From Tetrastigma voinierianum (Eukaryota; Streptophyta; Magnoliopsida; Vitales; Vitaceae): a stretch of 64,000 bases of DNA. Under the pieces are notes generated by a model that made no database searches, had not been told where the DNA came from, and saw only the letters and a list, made by a program, of their open reading frames with translations. Location of the stretch: assembly GCA_016808115.1 (NCBI GenBank), contig JAEQBH010003858.1, positions 62,001-126,000 on the forward strand, given 5' to 3'. The position numbers were made by a program, and so were the translations under genes. Below, piece by piece: positions 33,360-45,178 of the stretch (the first letter of the stretch is position 1; each line of letters starts with the position of its first letter).

Positions 33360-34960
33360 TGTGCTTCGCCGCGCAGTTTAGACACCGCTTGAATTTCCGC
33401 TATCTCATCGATCTAATGCCGCAGGGCTTTCCGAGCTGAGCTGATTCCCTCCTCCCGAATCCTCCCAGATTATCCGATTTCCACCTAGGGATTGCTATGC
33501 CAGCCAAGCCGCTTGCCGAGGTGGTGGCTTCGGGCTGGGCGGAACCCGGTTCGAGCTTGATCTCCTCGGATCCGATTGTGGGAGGTGCCGCCTGAGGTAT
33601 CCGCCGCGCCATCAAGTAATTCTATTTCTCTAATTATGCCAGTTCCGCAGGCAAGGTCCGTAGAACCTTATGGAACTCAGACACGTGAGCTGTCCCTTGT
33701 TGCGGTCCGACTCGCCTGTTTCGCCACCTCAGAATTACTCGCTTCGTACTTCGCGCTAACCCGTGACACCGAGGTCGCGATGGGGTGAGGCGCCGGGCGA
33801 GTAACGCCGCTGCCTTTCTGGATTGCAATGGACTTTGCATCGCATCTCCCGCGAGGTTTGCACGCCTCGAGATCAAGCTCCATTTTTCTTCGAGATCCTC
33901 TCGTAGCTTTGTTCGGCTACCGTCAGCTTGTCTCGACCCGCTCTTTCTTTGTGAATGGAAGAGCTCTCTTCTGGAATATGAGGGCCTCACCGTTAATATA
34001 TTTCGCTTGCAGCACCTCTACCATGCTTGGTCAGGATTTTTAAGATGGAAACATTAAGTCTTTCGACCGAATCCTAAGCCACCCATGAACGCAGTTGATC
34101 GCGACCTCGTCGTATATCTACCTTAGAGACTCTGGGCATTGAATCATTGATATAAGACCTCAAGCCATGTAGCTCTTGATAGTCACAGATGATAATCTTG
34201 GCTTTCTCAGACGTCCCGCCCCAAAGTAGAGACGAATGCAATGGATAACTCCCCGAATAAGGAGATTGATGACTGGGAGTCTATTGAACCAGGCCAAGGC
34301 CGGGCCTTTCAGTGATAGCTAAAGCCTGCGATCGCATCGGATCTTGACAATTCATGTGTACCCATTTGATTTTTGTAATGCGCAGAGATGATTCGATCTC
34401 TAAGCACCGTCGAACGCCCACCCGCGACTCGAACTCCTACCGGTGAGGTGGTGCGAGCCCCATTGTGACAGTGGTGATCTCAATTATTGCACCAAGGTGT
34501 CCATGGCTCGAGCACGCCCTTCACCCACCTCCTTCACACTCCGCCGAAGCTCACCGGGAGGTCTCGAACCTCCGTTCCTAAGGATTGTTCCTCCGCTTCC
34601 TGCCGGATGAACACCTCCGCTCCCCGACGTGCTCTCCAAGGGTTGCTTCGTTGCCTTCCTCCGTAAGGATGGTCCGCGGCCCCACGATTCTCGTCAGCTT
34701 TTGCCGGAGTATCGATATTGTGCCGCCCTTCATGGGGAAATGCCATGACCTTCCCGAGTTGTCGCGCCTGGGGGTCGCCGGACTGCCCGTGAGTTGGACG
34801 CGATTGGTGAGGCGGTGCTTCCACCGTCCGTGTCGCCTGGCACAGCCACCACGCCGGAGCAATGACCGGCCTCGTTGCCCTGGTGGATCTTGCATCCTTG
34901 GAGGATTAGTAAGCCGCTTTTGCTCGTTCCGTGTTGATGCCATCAGAATCGAGAAATCAT
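33360..34960 (-). pseudogene. gag region of Tat element 1
   Basis: This lies between the 5' LTR and the protease in the right orientation. It is fragmented: frames 34943-34578, 33990-33634 and 33615-33400 are basic, Arg/Gln-rich and low in hydrophobics, as in Tat gag N-terminal parts. No zinc knuckle is readable. The identity rests on position more than on motifs. Plus-strand frames here are shadows. Confidence 0.65.
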
Positions 34961-34979
34961 TATATTTATAATGGAACTG

Positions 34980-35001
34980 TCTGTTTCACGCACGCTCCAA
35001 C
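34980..35001 (-). other. Primer-binding site region of Tat element 1
   Basis: The minus-strand reading directly after the LTR is GTTGGAGCGTGCGTGAAACA. Tat elements often have TTGGCGCCGTCTGTGG-like sites here; the match is partial. Confidence 0.4.
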
Positions 35002-35750
35002 CGATGATGCCTTTTTCAACTCGGAACCGGGCCGGAGCTGCAGCTCTGGGCTTCTGACAAGGCTACCGTGGCCGGGCAATGGACACGCTGATCTGATTGG
35101 AAGATCACCGCAGGTCGGGGCTTTGCGACTTAGTCTGGGCTGCACGCTCCTCCGCAAAACAAGAATGGAAGGGGCTCACGAGTTCTCGCCTGTACACATC
35201 CATGCCCAAGTCGCTTTTCCCCGAGAGAGTTATAATGCTGTATCGCTTAAGACGATGCTTTTGCGCACCTTCAATCGGATGGATAACCTTGTATTTATAG
35301 TAGATATTCAAACTACCATGGTGATTTAGGATTTGTCTGGCTTAGATGGAGAGTAGCTTTGTTATTATCGTATATCGTGATTTGGTAATGGATATAGAAA
35401 GATAGCTTTATCTGGGGATAATCTTCCTTCCTTATTGGAGGATCCGATTCGATGTTGATATAATATTATCTTTCTTCCTTATTTATGGTAAATGTTTAGA
35501 ACTTATGGAATAATATATTATTGGGGTGGACTATTCTATTTTCAGACTGCGGGCAGACTTCCCATACACTGGTCTGGGGCCAACCCAAGTTGGGCCCTTA
35601 TTCCTGGGCCAGCACCAAAGGCTTGAATGTTACTTGTAAAGGCTTAAATGCTTCAATGGGCATCTTAGGGTCTGGCCAGACGGGCCTCAATGCTTCACGC
35701 CCCATTCTTCTTGCCCCAGGCCTGTGAGCCTTATTTTTCGAACCCTATCA
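35002..35750 (-). repeat. 5' LTR of Tat element 1
   Basis: It is 749 bp, partner of 19072-19810. The plus-strand end GAACCCTATCA gives the sense start TGATAGGGTTC. The minus-strand TATA box ACTATAAATACAA is near 35290. The target duplication CCTAC follows at once. Confidence 0.92.
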
Positions 35751-35755
35751 CCTAC

Positions 35756-38700
35756 ATTGTAGGGTGTTGTTGACGAATGGGTAATGCCAGAGAGCTGGCA
35801 CTAAGAAGCCGGACCAACCCGAAATTAGGTTCAATATGTTTCTAATTTTATTGGTCCAAAAAAATTAGACCAAATTTGATCCGAACAGATTGGCACATTG
35901 GGTCAATCAGCACCAGTTCGAACTGGTCCGATTTACCAAAGTAAAAGAAACCCTTATTTATTTTACTTATCTTGTAATACGAGTTTGTGTTGACTTAATT
36001 GGTCCTTCAGGAGTCGGAAGTCAGGTCAAGACCTGTAGCTCAAGATGGCTTTTTCTTTTCCAAAAAAAGCCAAATATTTTGGTGTTTTTATTTTTTTCAT
36101 TTAAAAGTTTTTTTACAAAATCATAAATAAGTCATCATCAAATTAAAAAATAAACAACCTAATTTCAAATTGTATTTAGAAATAAGTCAAAAAAACTAAG
36201 AACCATATGCAATAATTCATATGACTGTTATAAAAGAAGAGTGATTTCTCATGAAAGAACAATGAAGAATCACCAGAGCAATTTAGCACTCGAGCACTCC
36301 AGCATTCAGGTCAATATTCAGATGAGATCAAGTTATAAAAGTTTCTAGTTTTATTTTGTGTGTTGAAGTGAAATACACAAAATCATCCCCACACTTATAT
36401 TTACATTGTGATTGTTGGAATGGGATAACCTATAGCACACATGGCATTCGTGTGAGGTATCCAAACGTTTATATGGGTGATCCGAACCTAATCACATGGC
36501 AGTTATGTGAGTGACCTGAGCTCAATGTCCATCTTGGGCATAAAGCAAGCAGACAAGAATAGACTGACCATCTTAGGTATGAGAGATAGAGCAAGCGGAG
36601 CATGCGTTGCGATGCAGCTAATATAACAATTAATAAATAAGGTACGGACATTAAGAGCCACTCATAAATGGTCATCTCATAACTGTCCACCATATAACCC
36701 TCCATGATGGGTAGGTATATAACAAATGAGAATATAACCAGTCAAGGATCTGGTTTTCTTTGTAAGGAGAAGTAATAAAAATTCTTTTGGAAGGAAACTT
36801 TAAGTTAAAGCCCATAATCATTTAATATTTGATTCCCGATCTGAATTAATTGCTTTCAACGTTAAAAGCATTTTAACTAGAATAATTCAACTATTATTTC
36901 AAAAACAAGTTCCCAATTAAATGCAATTTTGTTATTTATTTAAAATTTTGACTTTCATCCTTTAATATCATGAAACAACTTTATTAGAAAAATTCAACTA
37001 AAAAAATTATTTAAACCGAACATACATATTTTCCAATTAAATTGAGATAAGCTATTTAAAAGATAGAAACCTCAACCAATCAACAAAGCCCAAACTCTAG
37101 GCCCAAGGGTTTAGCTTCAGGATCAAAGTTAGCCCAAAATGGATGGTCCTACAAATCTAAGCCTATCTTTCAAGGAATAAGCTCAAGTTCATGATGTCGA
37201 GTCAATTCAACTAAGGGCCAAAATCGCTATTTCTACTGATTGGGCGAAAAATCGGGTTTTCTACGTGGCCGAAACAATTTCAGCTTAAAAATCGCTTGTA
37301 AAAATCGTGAAGGCGAAAAATTGGTTTTCGGTTGGGTTGGAAACAATTTTGGGAAGGAAAATCGCTTCAGAAAAATCATTAAAATCGCCAATTTCTCCAT
37401 ATTTCGAAAAACCGATATTTTCCCGTCCAAAAAATATTAAAAAAGTTTGCTTTGGGCGATTCAAACCCATCCAAATCTACCAAAATTCAAGACTCTCCAA
37501 CCACCAAAACCATTAATTACATTTATATATAGTGCAAACGTTTTTTATATTCTTCTTTTATTATTTATTTATTCATAATCCCTTTGTAATATTTTATTTT
37601 TATTTTTTATTTTTATGTTATAACTTATAATATTTTTTAAATCAAATATTAATTTGTAAAGGAAAAGAAATAAAATAATATCATTTAAAATTTAAAATTA
37701 TAATATATAATATTCTTGTTCCATATTATCTACATTATATTTATAATAATAACAAAACAAATAAATAATATATCTTTAACATAATAATATTTGAATAATA
37801 TATTAAATATAACATATTTAATTTAATAATTACTAATCCATTTGATTTTAATCTACCTTAATTAAGATATGAACACTTCTTTATAATCTATATAATTAAA
37901 ATATGAAAATTTTAATAACCGGTATTTTTAAAATATCCATCGATATTTACCGATATTTCGATATTTCCGTAAAATCCAATTACCGGGAGATCCAAGTACC
38001 GATATTTTGATTCTTGATTCAATCACAATGTTCATTTCAACATCATCAAAATCAATTGACTTACCTCAAAACTCAATTAAACCTAAATTAAACTTTAAAA
38101 AATTAAGTAGGGCTTATATTTCCATCCACCAAACAATTCACATGCATATCCTCACAATTAAATAGGAGGTCAATTAGTGGAGGGCATTAGATATGAAAAT
38201 GTTTGATTATTAGAAAATTTTATTCTCATGTTTAGTTGCAGTATAAAAAATCAAATATAATTAAAATTAGTAAGAAATTATATATTTTTTTTAAATTTAA
38301 TTTTTATATAGAAACTTAAATAAATAAAATAAAATTTAAATTTATTATAAGTTTTAAAGAAGGTGGATGATAGAATGAGTACTACAACAATATAATATAA
38401 AATGAATAGAATTTAAAAAAAGAAAAAGAAAAAGGAGAATGGTTTGCTCTCCACTAGTCATTAGCTTGAGTCTTGTTAGGTCTACCCGAGGAGCTCATAC
38501 AAAAAAATGATTTGCAAAATATAAAAAATCCAAGGATAAATGGAGAAAAAAGTTAAATTATATAAAGATAAGTTTCTCTTATGAAAAATTAGTATTAAAA
38601 TTTTAAAATTTTTAGATTTAAATTCCAAATAAAACAAGATAAAAACAAAATTCATGAAAATTATTATATTTAAAAAACAAACTTTTTATTTAAGACGGAA

Positions 38701-39270
38701 TGCAAAATTACAAATGTTCATAATTTTAATACTAATTTTTCATTTCTCTTATTAAAAGCCGTGAGAGGCCGTTTAGACCAAAGTGGACCCTGTCATGAAA
38801 ATTTTCTACTTTGAAATGCCTTTTTTATTCTTTACATTAAGACTTATCAATACATCTCACACAGGGAGAAATTACACTTTTTTTGTTTTTCTGAAGACTT
38901 TTAGCAGCAATATGTATAAGTTGTGAATCAACATATCCGATCTATCTTACACCTTCTTCCACAATATTCCAACCAAATATACCAACAACATATATAGTTT
39001 CAACTCTAATTTGACAAAGCAAAAAAAAAAAACTTGTGTGGTCAACCTAGAGCTAGGTAGTAGCTACAGCACTGCCATTGGAGTACTGGACTGATCAAAG
39101 CTGCCATGAAGGTTTTCGACCGGGACCGGTTCCGGTTCCGGTTCCGGTTCGCCTTCTTCAGGCCAATGCCCATGTTGATCACTCCATCCCCTCCCATTCC
39201 CACCTCATCCCTTCCCAAACGGAAACGCCGGAATCTTGCGCCGCCGCCCCATCATCTTTGCTCGCCCCTA
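35756..39270. other. AT-rich intergenic DNA downstream of the ankyrin gene
   Basis: No gene is recognised. It includes a 16-bp perfect palindrome ACCAGTTCGAACTGGT near 35920. A low-copy-looking stretch (36200-36720) has no identifiable domain. Around 37230-37440 and 37915-38010 there are repeated words CCGATATTT / CGATATTTCC, which resemble termini of small plant DNA transposons and recur near 59360. The left third has GGTTC-type words and the right part is over 70% AT. Confidence 0.6.
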
Positions 39271-39274
39271 CATC

Positions 39275-40694
39275 TCAAAATCCCACAATCCCCAAATAGT
39301 TAAAACTCAGCTATCTGCAGCGCCGTCACGCCCTTTCCCGTCCGAGCTTCCACGTCCGCCCCCTTCTTTACCAGCAATTCGATGACGTCAGCATGTCCGG
39401 CCTCCACCGCACAATGCAGCGCAGTATACCCGTCTTCTTCTCTAGCATCGATGTCTACCCCCTTCTCCGTCAGCGTCCTCACCGCCTCCGTCCGCCCCTT
39501 GAACGCCGCCCTGTGCAGCGCCGTCCATCCGTGCTGGTCCAGCCCGTTGATCGCCGCTCCGGTCTCTATCAGCCGGTGGATCGTTCACTCTTTCCTGGCG
39601 GCGGTATTGCGAGGTTGCCCTAAACTGAGTACGTCGAAGAGGCGGTTATGGCCGTACGCGGCGGCGAGGTTGTACGCCGTCTTCCCCGACTGGTTCCGGA
39701 TGTCCTTGTTTGCCCCCTTTTGCAGTAACAGCTTCACCATCTGCTCGTCGCCCAAGCCGGCGGCGATGTGTAACGGCGCGTCGCCGTCTTTGTTCCGGAT
39801 ATCGGCTTCCAGCGCCGCTGGCCAGCAGCAGTCTGGAGAAGTCCCGCCGCCGCTCCACGGCGGAGAGGTGCAACGCGGTGTTTCCGTCTCTCGTCACGGC
39901 GTTGGGGTCAGCTCCCTTGAGGAGGAGCAGCCGCAAAACCTCCATATGACCGCCTCTCGCCGCCAGATGAATCGGGCCAAAGGCGGAAGATCGGGATCGC
40001 TCCGTGCTGGCCCGCCGAGCCAGTAAAAGCTCCACGATCAACTCTTCTCCGGCCGCCGCCGCCGCCTCCAGCGGCGTCGACCCTAACCGGCTCTGAGCTT
40101 CGACGTCCGGCTCAAACTCAAGAATCAACTGGAACAAGGTCGGCTCTTCCTGACCGATAGCAAGATGAAGGCAACGTCTGCCCTTCCGAGTCAACCGGAG
40201 TTCGCCGCGTTCCAACCTGACTCACCTCTCCAGCACCTCCCTAATTTCATCCATTGACCCATCTTCAACAAGCCGAGCCAAAACCGGCGATCCGACGAAC
40301 ATGATTCTGATTCCGCTATCACTGAACACTTGCTTCTTCTTTGTAGTGAACCATTCATTCAGAACCTGATCACAACTCGACGTGGGACTCTTGACAGCCG
40401 CGCCAGGAACAACAATACTATGAAGAAGAAAGGAATCATCACAGTGAGGAAATGAGTTTGGAAGCAAATACCCAGGAGGAAGATGATATGTTATCTCTAT
40501 AGTCATTGTCATAGCGGAGCTATGATTCCGGTCTGCGGCTTAACTACCGCATCTTGTTCATCGAAGGAACCCCCAAAAGCCACCGGCATGGTGTACATAA
40601 CATTCCTCAAGATCAGCTCCCCATAACACTTCTGGCCTGGTTCAATCCTGACAACAACAAGGTTTGATGGTTCTAAGCTTATCAGCCTGTCCAT
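39275..40694 (-). CDS. VPY: VAPYRIN-like protein: MSP/VAP domain plus ankyrin repeats (frameshifted as written)
   Basis: The start is the ATG at 40694-40692 (MDRLISLEPSN), where family members begin; the 57 upstream residues in frame look like leader. The MSP domain (about residues 1-120) shows EPGQKCYGELILRNVMYTMP, VKPQTGIIAP and ITYHLPPGYLLPN. A linker with FTTKKKQVFSDSGIRIMFVG leads to about nine ankyrin repeats, for example ADIRNKDGDAPLHIAAG, QHGWTALHRAAFKGR, EDGYTALHCAVEAGH and ELLVKKGADVEART. There is no intron. VAPYRIN acts in infected root cells at small endomembrane compartments during arbuscular mycorrhiza and rhizobial entry. The frame is broken near 40575 (two compensating shifts), 40512, 40222-40190, 39835, 39595 (TGA) and 39303. 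All intervening residues still match the family, which favours sequence error or very recent loss. Dedicated paralogues (VAPYRIN-like) are an alternative. Confidence 0.88.
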
Positions 40695-41012
40695 CCTTAA
40701 TTTATCTGCAACTATGTATTTTCTTGTTTTTGAGACTAAACCTTGATGGGTTTTGGGAGAAAGGAAAAACCCATGAAGGGAGAGTGAGATTAAAGAGGGG
40801 AGATGAAGAAGAAGACGTATTTGAAGGATGGAAAAAGGGGCCGGCGGAGGCTGAGGGAGTGCCACATGGTGGGTGTTAAAACCAAGGCTGACTTGTTCTA
40901 TTCGGCATCACCAACTGTATAACTCCTAAGACACAGTTGTACAAGTTAAAAGAACTAAGCAAATCTTGTTTAAATTTTTCTGCATTAGTCATTTTCAGTG
41001 TTTATTTTTAAA
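40695..41012 (-). promoter_or_regulatory. Leader and proximal upstream region of the VAPYRIN-like gene
   Basis: Upstream of the ATG an open frame continues to 40865, probably untranslated leader. A TCTTGTT heptamer occurs at 40964-40970 in inverse orientation to the gene; it equals the core of the MYCS element reported in mycorrhiza-induced promoters. A TATA-like TTAATATATGAAA reads on the minus strand near 41063-41051. Neither is decisive by itself. Confidence 0.35.
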
Positions 41013-41885
41013 TTAGACACAAACACGAGGAGGAGAGAAAGAAAGCAACTTTCATATATTAATTAATGTAGTGAGCATCAAAGTAGTGCAAATGGAGAAT
41101 ATCACATCTGAGCTTGTGGGGGGAGCCCAAAGGGATCGGATGATATTTGTTTTGATGATTTTAGAAACATCTTAAGTGTGAATATGAGTGCTATGTGAAT
41201 GTGATGGAGAGCTACTGGGCTAGCGCCTAGCGGTATTTTATTTGGCCCAACTAACCGAACCATACCCTCCCCAAAAAAAAAAAAAAAAAAAAAAGGATAG
41301 AAAAACCAACTTGTTATTTATTTTAAATTATAGACACAAGCACGAGGAAGGGTGGAAGAAAGCAACTTTCATACAGCATCTAAGTAGTGCAATTAGAGAA
41401 TATCATATTTGAGCCTGTGGAAACCCCAAAGGAATGATATCTGTTTTGAAGAATATTTCAGAGAGGGTGATTTGATTAAAGCACAAACCCAATTTTGAAA
41501 ATTTGACACTTTATCAAATTTTGGCCTAATATTAATAAAAATGCTCTTCATATTTTCTTACAAAAATAACCCTTTCTTTTAAGAGATAATATAAATATAT
41601 GAAATTGAGAAATGTATTTTTGTTTAAAATGAGTTATTAAAAAAAAAGAACATAGGAAATGTTAGATTCACAAATTCAAGGTTATTTGATGTGTATTTTA
41701 ACAAAATATAATATTTTTTGTCTAAAATAAGCATTTTAAAAAAACATTGGAAATCTTAAATTCACAAATTCAAAATTATTTGATTTCTTTTAACAAAATA
41801 TTTCTTTCATAAACATGTTAGTGTGAACGAGGGATGCGTGATGGAGGGCTAGTGTTACTTTACTTGGCCCAACTATGTTGACAGT
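41013..41885. repeat. Imperfect tandem duplication upstream of the VAPYRIN-like gene
   Basis: Copy 1 (41013-41260) and copy 2 (41325-41470 continued at 41815-41880) share GACACAA(A/G)CACGAGGA, AGAAAGCAACTTTCATA, AGTAGTGCAA, GAGAATATCA, GATAT(T/C)TGTTTTGA, GTGATGGAG and TTGGCCCAACTA. Copy 2 is interrupted by about 350 bp (41470-41815), which itself contains a roughly 95-bp direct repeat (ACATTGGAAATCTTAAATTC-type, 41650-41715 and 41740-41805). A run of 21 A (41273-41293) separates the copies. Confidence 0.8.
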
Positions 41886-44762
41886 AATTGTAAATATAAG
41901 GCTAGTGATCTTGCTACATTATTCCTCCTTTATTTATTTCCTTTAGTGGAGTGTTTCATTTGGGCATTTGGCTATACACAACCCAACCAAACAAAAACAA
42001 ACTTGTTTCTTTCCTTCATTAGATGTGCTGTATGCCTGGACTCTACGAGGTTGATTTGCCTTAGTCAATCTATGTTTTTCCTCTAGATAGAGCTTTTGCT
42101 TTAGACCATCAAAATCTTTTATGACCTGTTCTCTGATTGTAATGCACCATACAGGCCAAATGAATAGAACACTCAATTAATCATATGTGACCATGTCATG
42201 TTGTATCTACCATTCTCTGTGGTTGATCAGGCCATAGAGTTCAGAAAGTAACAAGAAAAGAAACAAATGTCAAAGAAAATGGTTAATTTTCTTGGTACAT
42301 TGATTCATCATGAATATAAAATAGTAGTAATAAATGTATATAAGAAAAATAAATTTAAAGAAACATGTAGAAAGTAAGGACACGATTGGTTCCTATTTTT
42401 GAAAATTGTTCTTGAAAACGGTTTTTGAATGTTATTTGAAAACTTTTCTTATATTTTAAATTTAGTATTTTCTGTGCTTTTTATAGTATAAGAAACCGAT
42501 AACTAAATGTGTTGAGACCAAAAAACAGTTTTCAAAAACCGTAAACAAATATACCCTAATTTATTGAATTCAAACTTTTATTTTATTTCTCCTACTCTTC
42601 TTTTCTTTCTCTCACATATTCCTTCAATTTTTCGAAGAACACAACATAACCCTAATATAGTTTCATGTTTTCCTCTTCCAAGTTATCAAAGGCATTTGTA
42701 AGATGTACTATTAGAGTCTAGAATTACCTTAATGTATGTCTTGTACATAAGAATAAAATATGAAATCAGAAATGGAAATATTATAAAATATATAAATTTA
42801 AAAAATTCACTTTAATAAAACAAGATTTGATTATATTTATAAATTTTTTATTTTTATTTTTATTATTCACATTCTCTATTCCAAAATTGTAAACAAGTCT
42901 TAGAGCTAGGTAGTTGCAATCAAAATTTATCTTATGATATTGCATAATGGAAATGCATGGAGTTGAGATGCCTTACATATATGACTGACTATATTCCCAA
43001 AGTGGAGAATGCAATAAACTGTTAAATAAGAAGATTTAAAAGAAATGAATATGGACACAATACTAGCTTTTGTTCATATGGAATAGGACAAATACATTTG
43101 GGAAGCTCTTGGTAGTGTCTTATTAAGCCAAATGGGAGCACTCAAGAGTCACAAATAATAATAAACAATTTCATTGTCAGTTAGCTCTAAGGTGGGGTTT
43201 TGTTACCTTGTGGTTCTTATGATTAATTAACTAATGGTTTTTATTACAAGAAACCCATTTGAATATTTTTCTTTTTCTAGTGATATATTGTTTTTAATTG
43301 ACGCATAAAGACATATAATAAGGTAGAAACTACCTCATATTGGGAGTTACTAAGCACCATTGTTACAATAAAATCATGGATTTATTCCATATCTCCTACC
43401 TTGTCCATTTGCAGTTTTTTGTTCTTATGTTTTGCTTTCAATAAAAAAGGGCTTCTTTGGCATTATCATATAGCTTTTGGCTAATCCTACATGTAAGAAA
43501 TGTAAATGAATGCACTTTTTTAATCTTGTTTGGATAGCATTTAACTTTTGGAATTAGTTTGAATTTTGTGTTTAGAAAGTGTATTTGAAACAATTTTTAT
43601 TAAAAAAGAGAATAATTATAATATTTTTACAATTCTTTTAATTAAATAATTTTTTTTTTGTCATTGAACTTGAAGAAAAGTATGAATTAATTTTTTTTCC
43701 ATATTATATTACAAGATTATGTTCTAGATTCGAACCCGATTTTTCTCGTCATCTATCCTTATACCTCTTACTTACTTAGTCACTTTTAAGGCAAGTATGA
43801 ATTAATCTTTTTATTTTTACAAAATATAGACAAATTATGTTGACAAGTATGAAGCATATGATTAGGAATTCTATTCATACTCCTAAAATTATGTCCAATA
43901 ACTTATAATCATGGAATTGACTCAACCAATTTTAGATTCTGCACGTTCTTATTTAAGGTGGAGTAGATCTAGTAATTCTTGGAAAGATCTAGCAATTCTC
44001 AAATTTCAGATAATAAGAGAGATCTTAGACTACTAGTAAATAGATCCTAGAAACTAAAGAACGGTACCTATACTAGTTGCAATAATCAGTTTTATTACAT
44101 TTGATAAATTTATTTAAATAAGACTTTAATGTATTTAATTTTTTAATCATTTTATTAAAGATAAAAATTATAAGGAATTCTTTTTTTCTTAAAACACTAT
44201 CTCTATTGTCCTTATGATGAACACACTAGAGAACCAAGATGTTCAATTTCTGTAAGTACGCATTTTCAATCACTAAATATTAAAATAGCATCACTAGATA
44301 TTCTAGATTGATTGTCACTAGTAGTGACATTGGAGCATAGGCCTTCCTTTTTTTTTTTTTTTTTTTGAGAGCAGAATTTTGTTAATATATTAATGATGTA
44401 ATAAAAAAATTGATATGTAAAGTTATCGTCTACATCTATTTTACTATACTAAACATTTAAATAACAACTTAATCATTTTATAAATTAATCAAGAGAAAAT
44501 TGTAGAATAATAATCATTATATATAAATGAGATTTGGAATTAATAATTTGATATCAAATGAGTCATTAAATAGAAAAAGTTGTTAGGTAACACGTCATCG
44601 ATTGAATCATTACGATTAAACTACAATATTATCAAAAAATATATTATAAATATAAAAATATAATTAAATTAAGTGAATCTTATTTAAAATAAAACTGTCT
44701 AATTTTTCTTGGTGAAACTAGTTTTTTTTTTTTTTTAATTTGAATCAAAGTTTCATGACTAA
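41886..44762. other. AT-rich intergenic DNA, no gene seen
   Basis: No convincing coding frame is present. The 77-residue minus frame at 41943-42176 has no recognisable domain. Homopolymer runs occur at 44350-44367 and 44722-44736 (T). Besides the fold-back at 42378 nothing structured was recognised. Confidence 0.65.
42378..42556. repeat. Fold-back element, MITE candidate
   Basis: The left end GATTGGTTCCTATTTTTGAAAATTGTT (42384-42410) and the inverse of the right end (GTTTTCAAAAACCGTAAACAAATATACCC, 42528-42556) are imperfect inverted repeats of about 30 bp around roughly 120 bp. Terminal words of the type GTTTGGTTCC...TTTTTGAAAAC are common in small plant elements. No target duplication was confirmed. 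Confidence 0.5.
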
Positions 44763-45125
44763 TATTGGGAAACTCATGGACAATTTCCCTATCTATATTG
44801 ATATAATATTGTCCACTTTGAGTCTAAGCTTTCACGGTTATGTTTTTGAACTTTTTCCTTAAAAGACCTTATATCAATTGGATATTATCAACTCATAAGT
44901 CTTCCATTCCTAATCGATGTGGGATATTGTGAGACTTTGGGTACATATCCAACAATCATCTCCTTAAACAAAGTTCTAATGAAGACTTTGAGTACACATC
45001 CACACCACCCTTAGAACAAAGTTCTAATGAGGGGAGAGCATAACTTTTATGTGAAACACCATCTGTCAAGGGGGGCCCACCACATCATCTTATTCGTCCT
45101 CGATTCACATGGTTTAGCTTGAATC

Positions 45126-45141
45126 GAGCTCTGATACCACT
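45126..45141 (-). other. Primer-binding site of the TRIM
   Basis: The complement reads AGTGGTATCAGAGCTC directly next to the LTR end, a perfect initiator-Met-type site. Confidence 0.9.
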
Positions 45142-45178
45142 TGTTGGGAACCCTCATAGACCATTTACACATCTATAT

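Larger units (their letters stand above)
19072..35750 (-). mobile_element. Complete Tat-type Ty3/gypsy element 1, with nested insertion
   Basis: It is bounded by an exact 5-bp target duplication, CCTAC at 19067-19071 and 35751-35755. In element sense (right to left) the order is 5' LTR (35002-35750), gag, protease, RT, RNase H, integrase (ending 29707), tandem repeats (27200-28870), an antisense gene on the plus strand (27016 back to about 19982), PPT, and 3' LTR (19072-19810). The 20918-25364 insertion splits the antisense gene; without it the element would be about 12.2 kb, close to element 2. The extra antisense gene and the integrase-to-LTR spacer with tandem repeats are known features of the Tat lineage. 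All coding parts are frameshifted. Confidence 0.92.

Noticed and set aside
36404..36720. A Copia-type LTR start (TGTTGGAATGGG near 36413)
   Set aside because: No partner LTR, primer site or coding region was found nearby.
39382..40026. A 214-residue plus-strand frame over the ankyrin gene
   Set aside because: It is the complement of the GC-rich ankyrin coding sequence, which has clear family residues on the minus strand.
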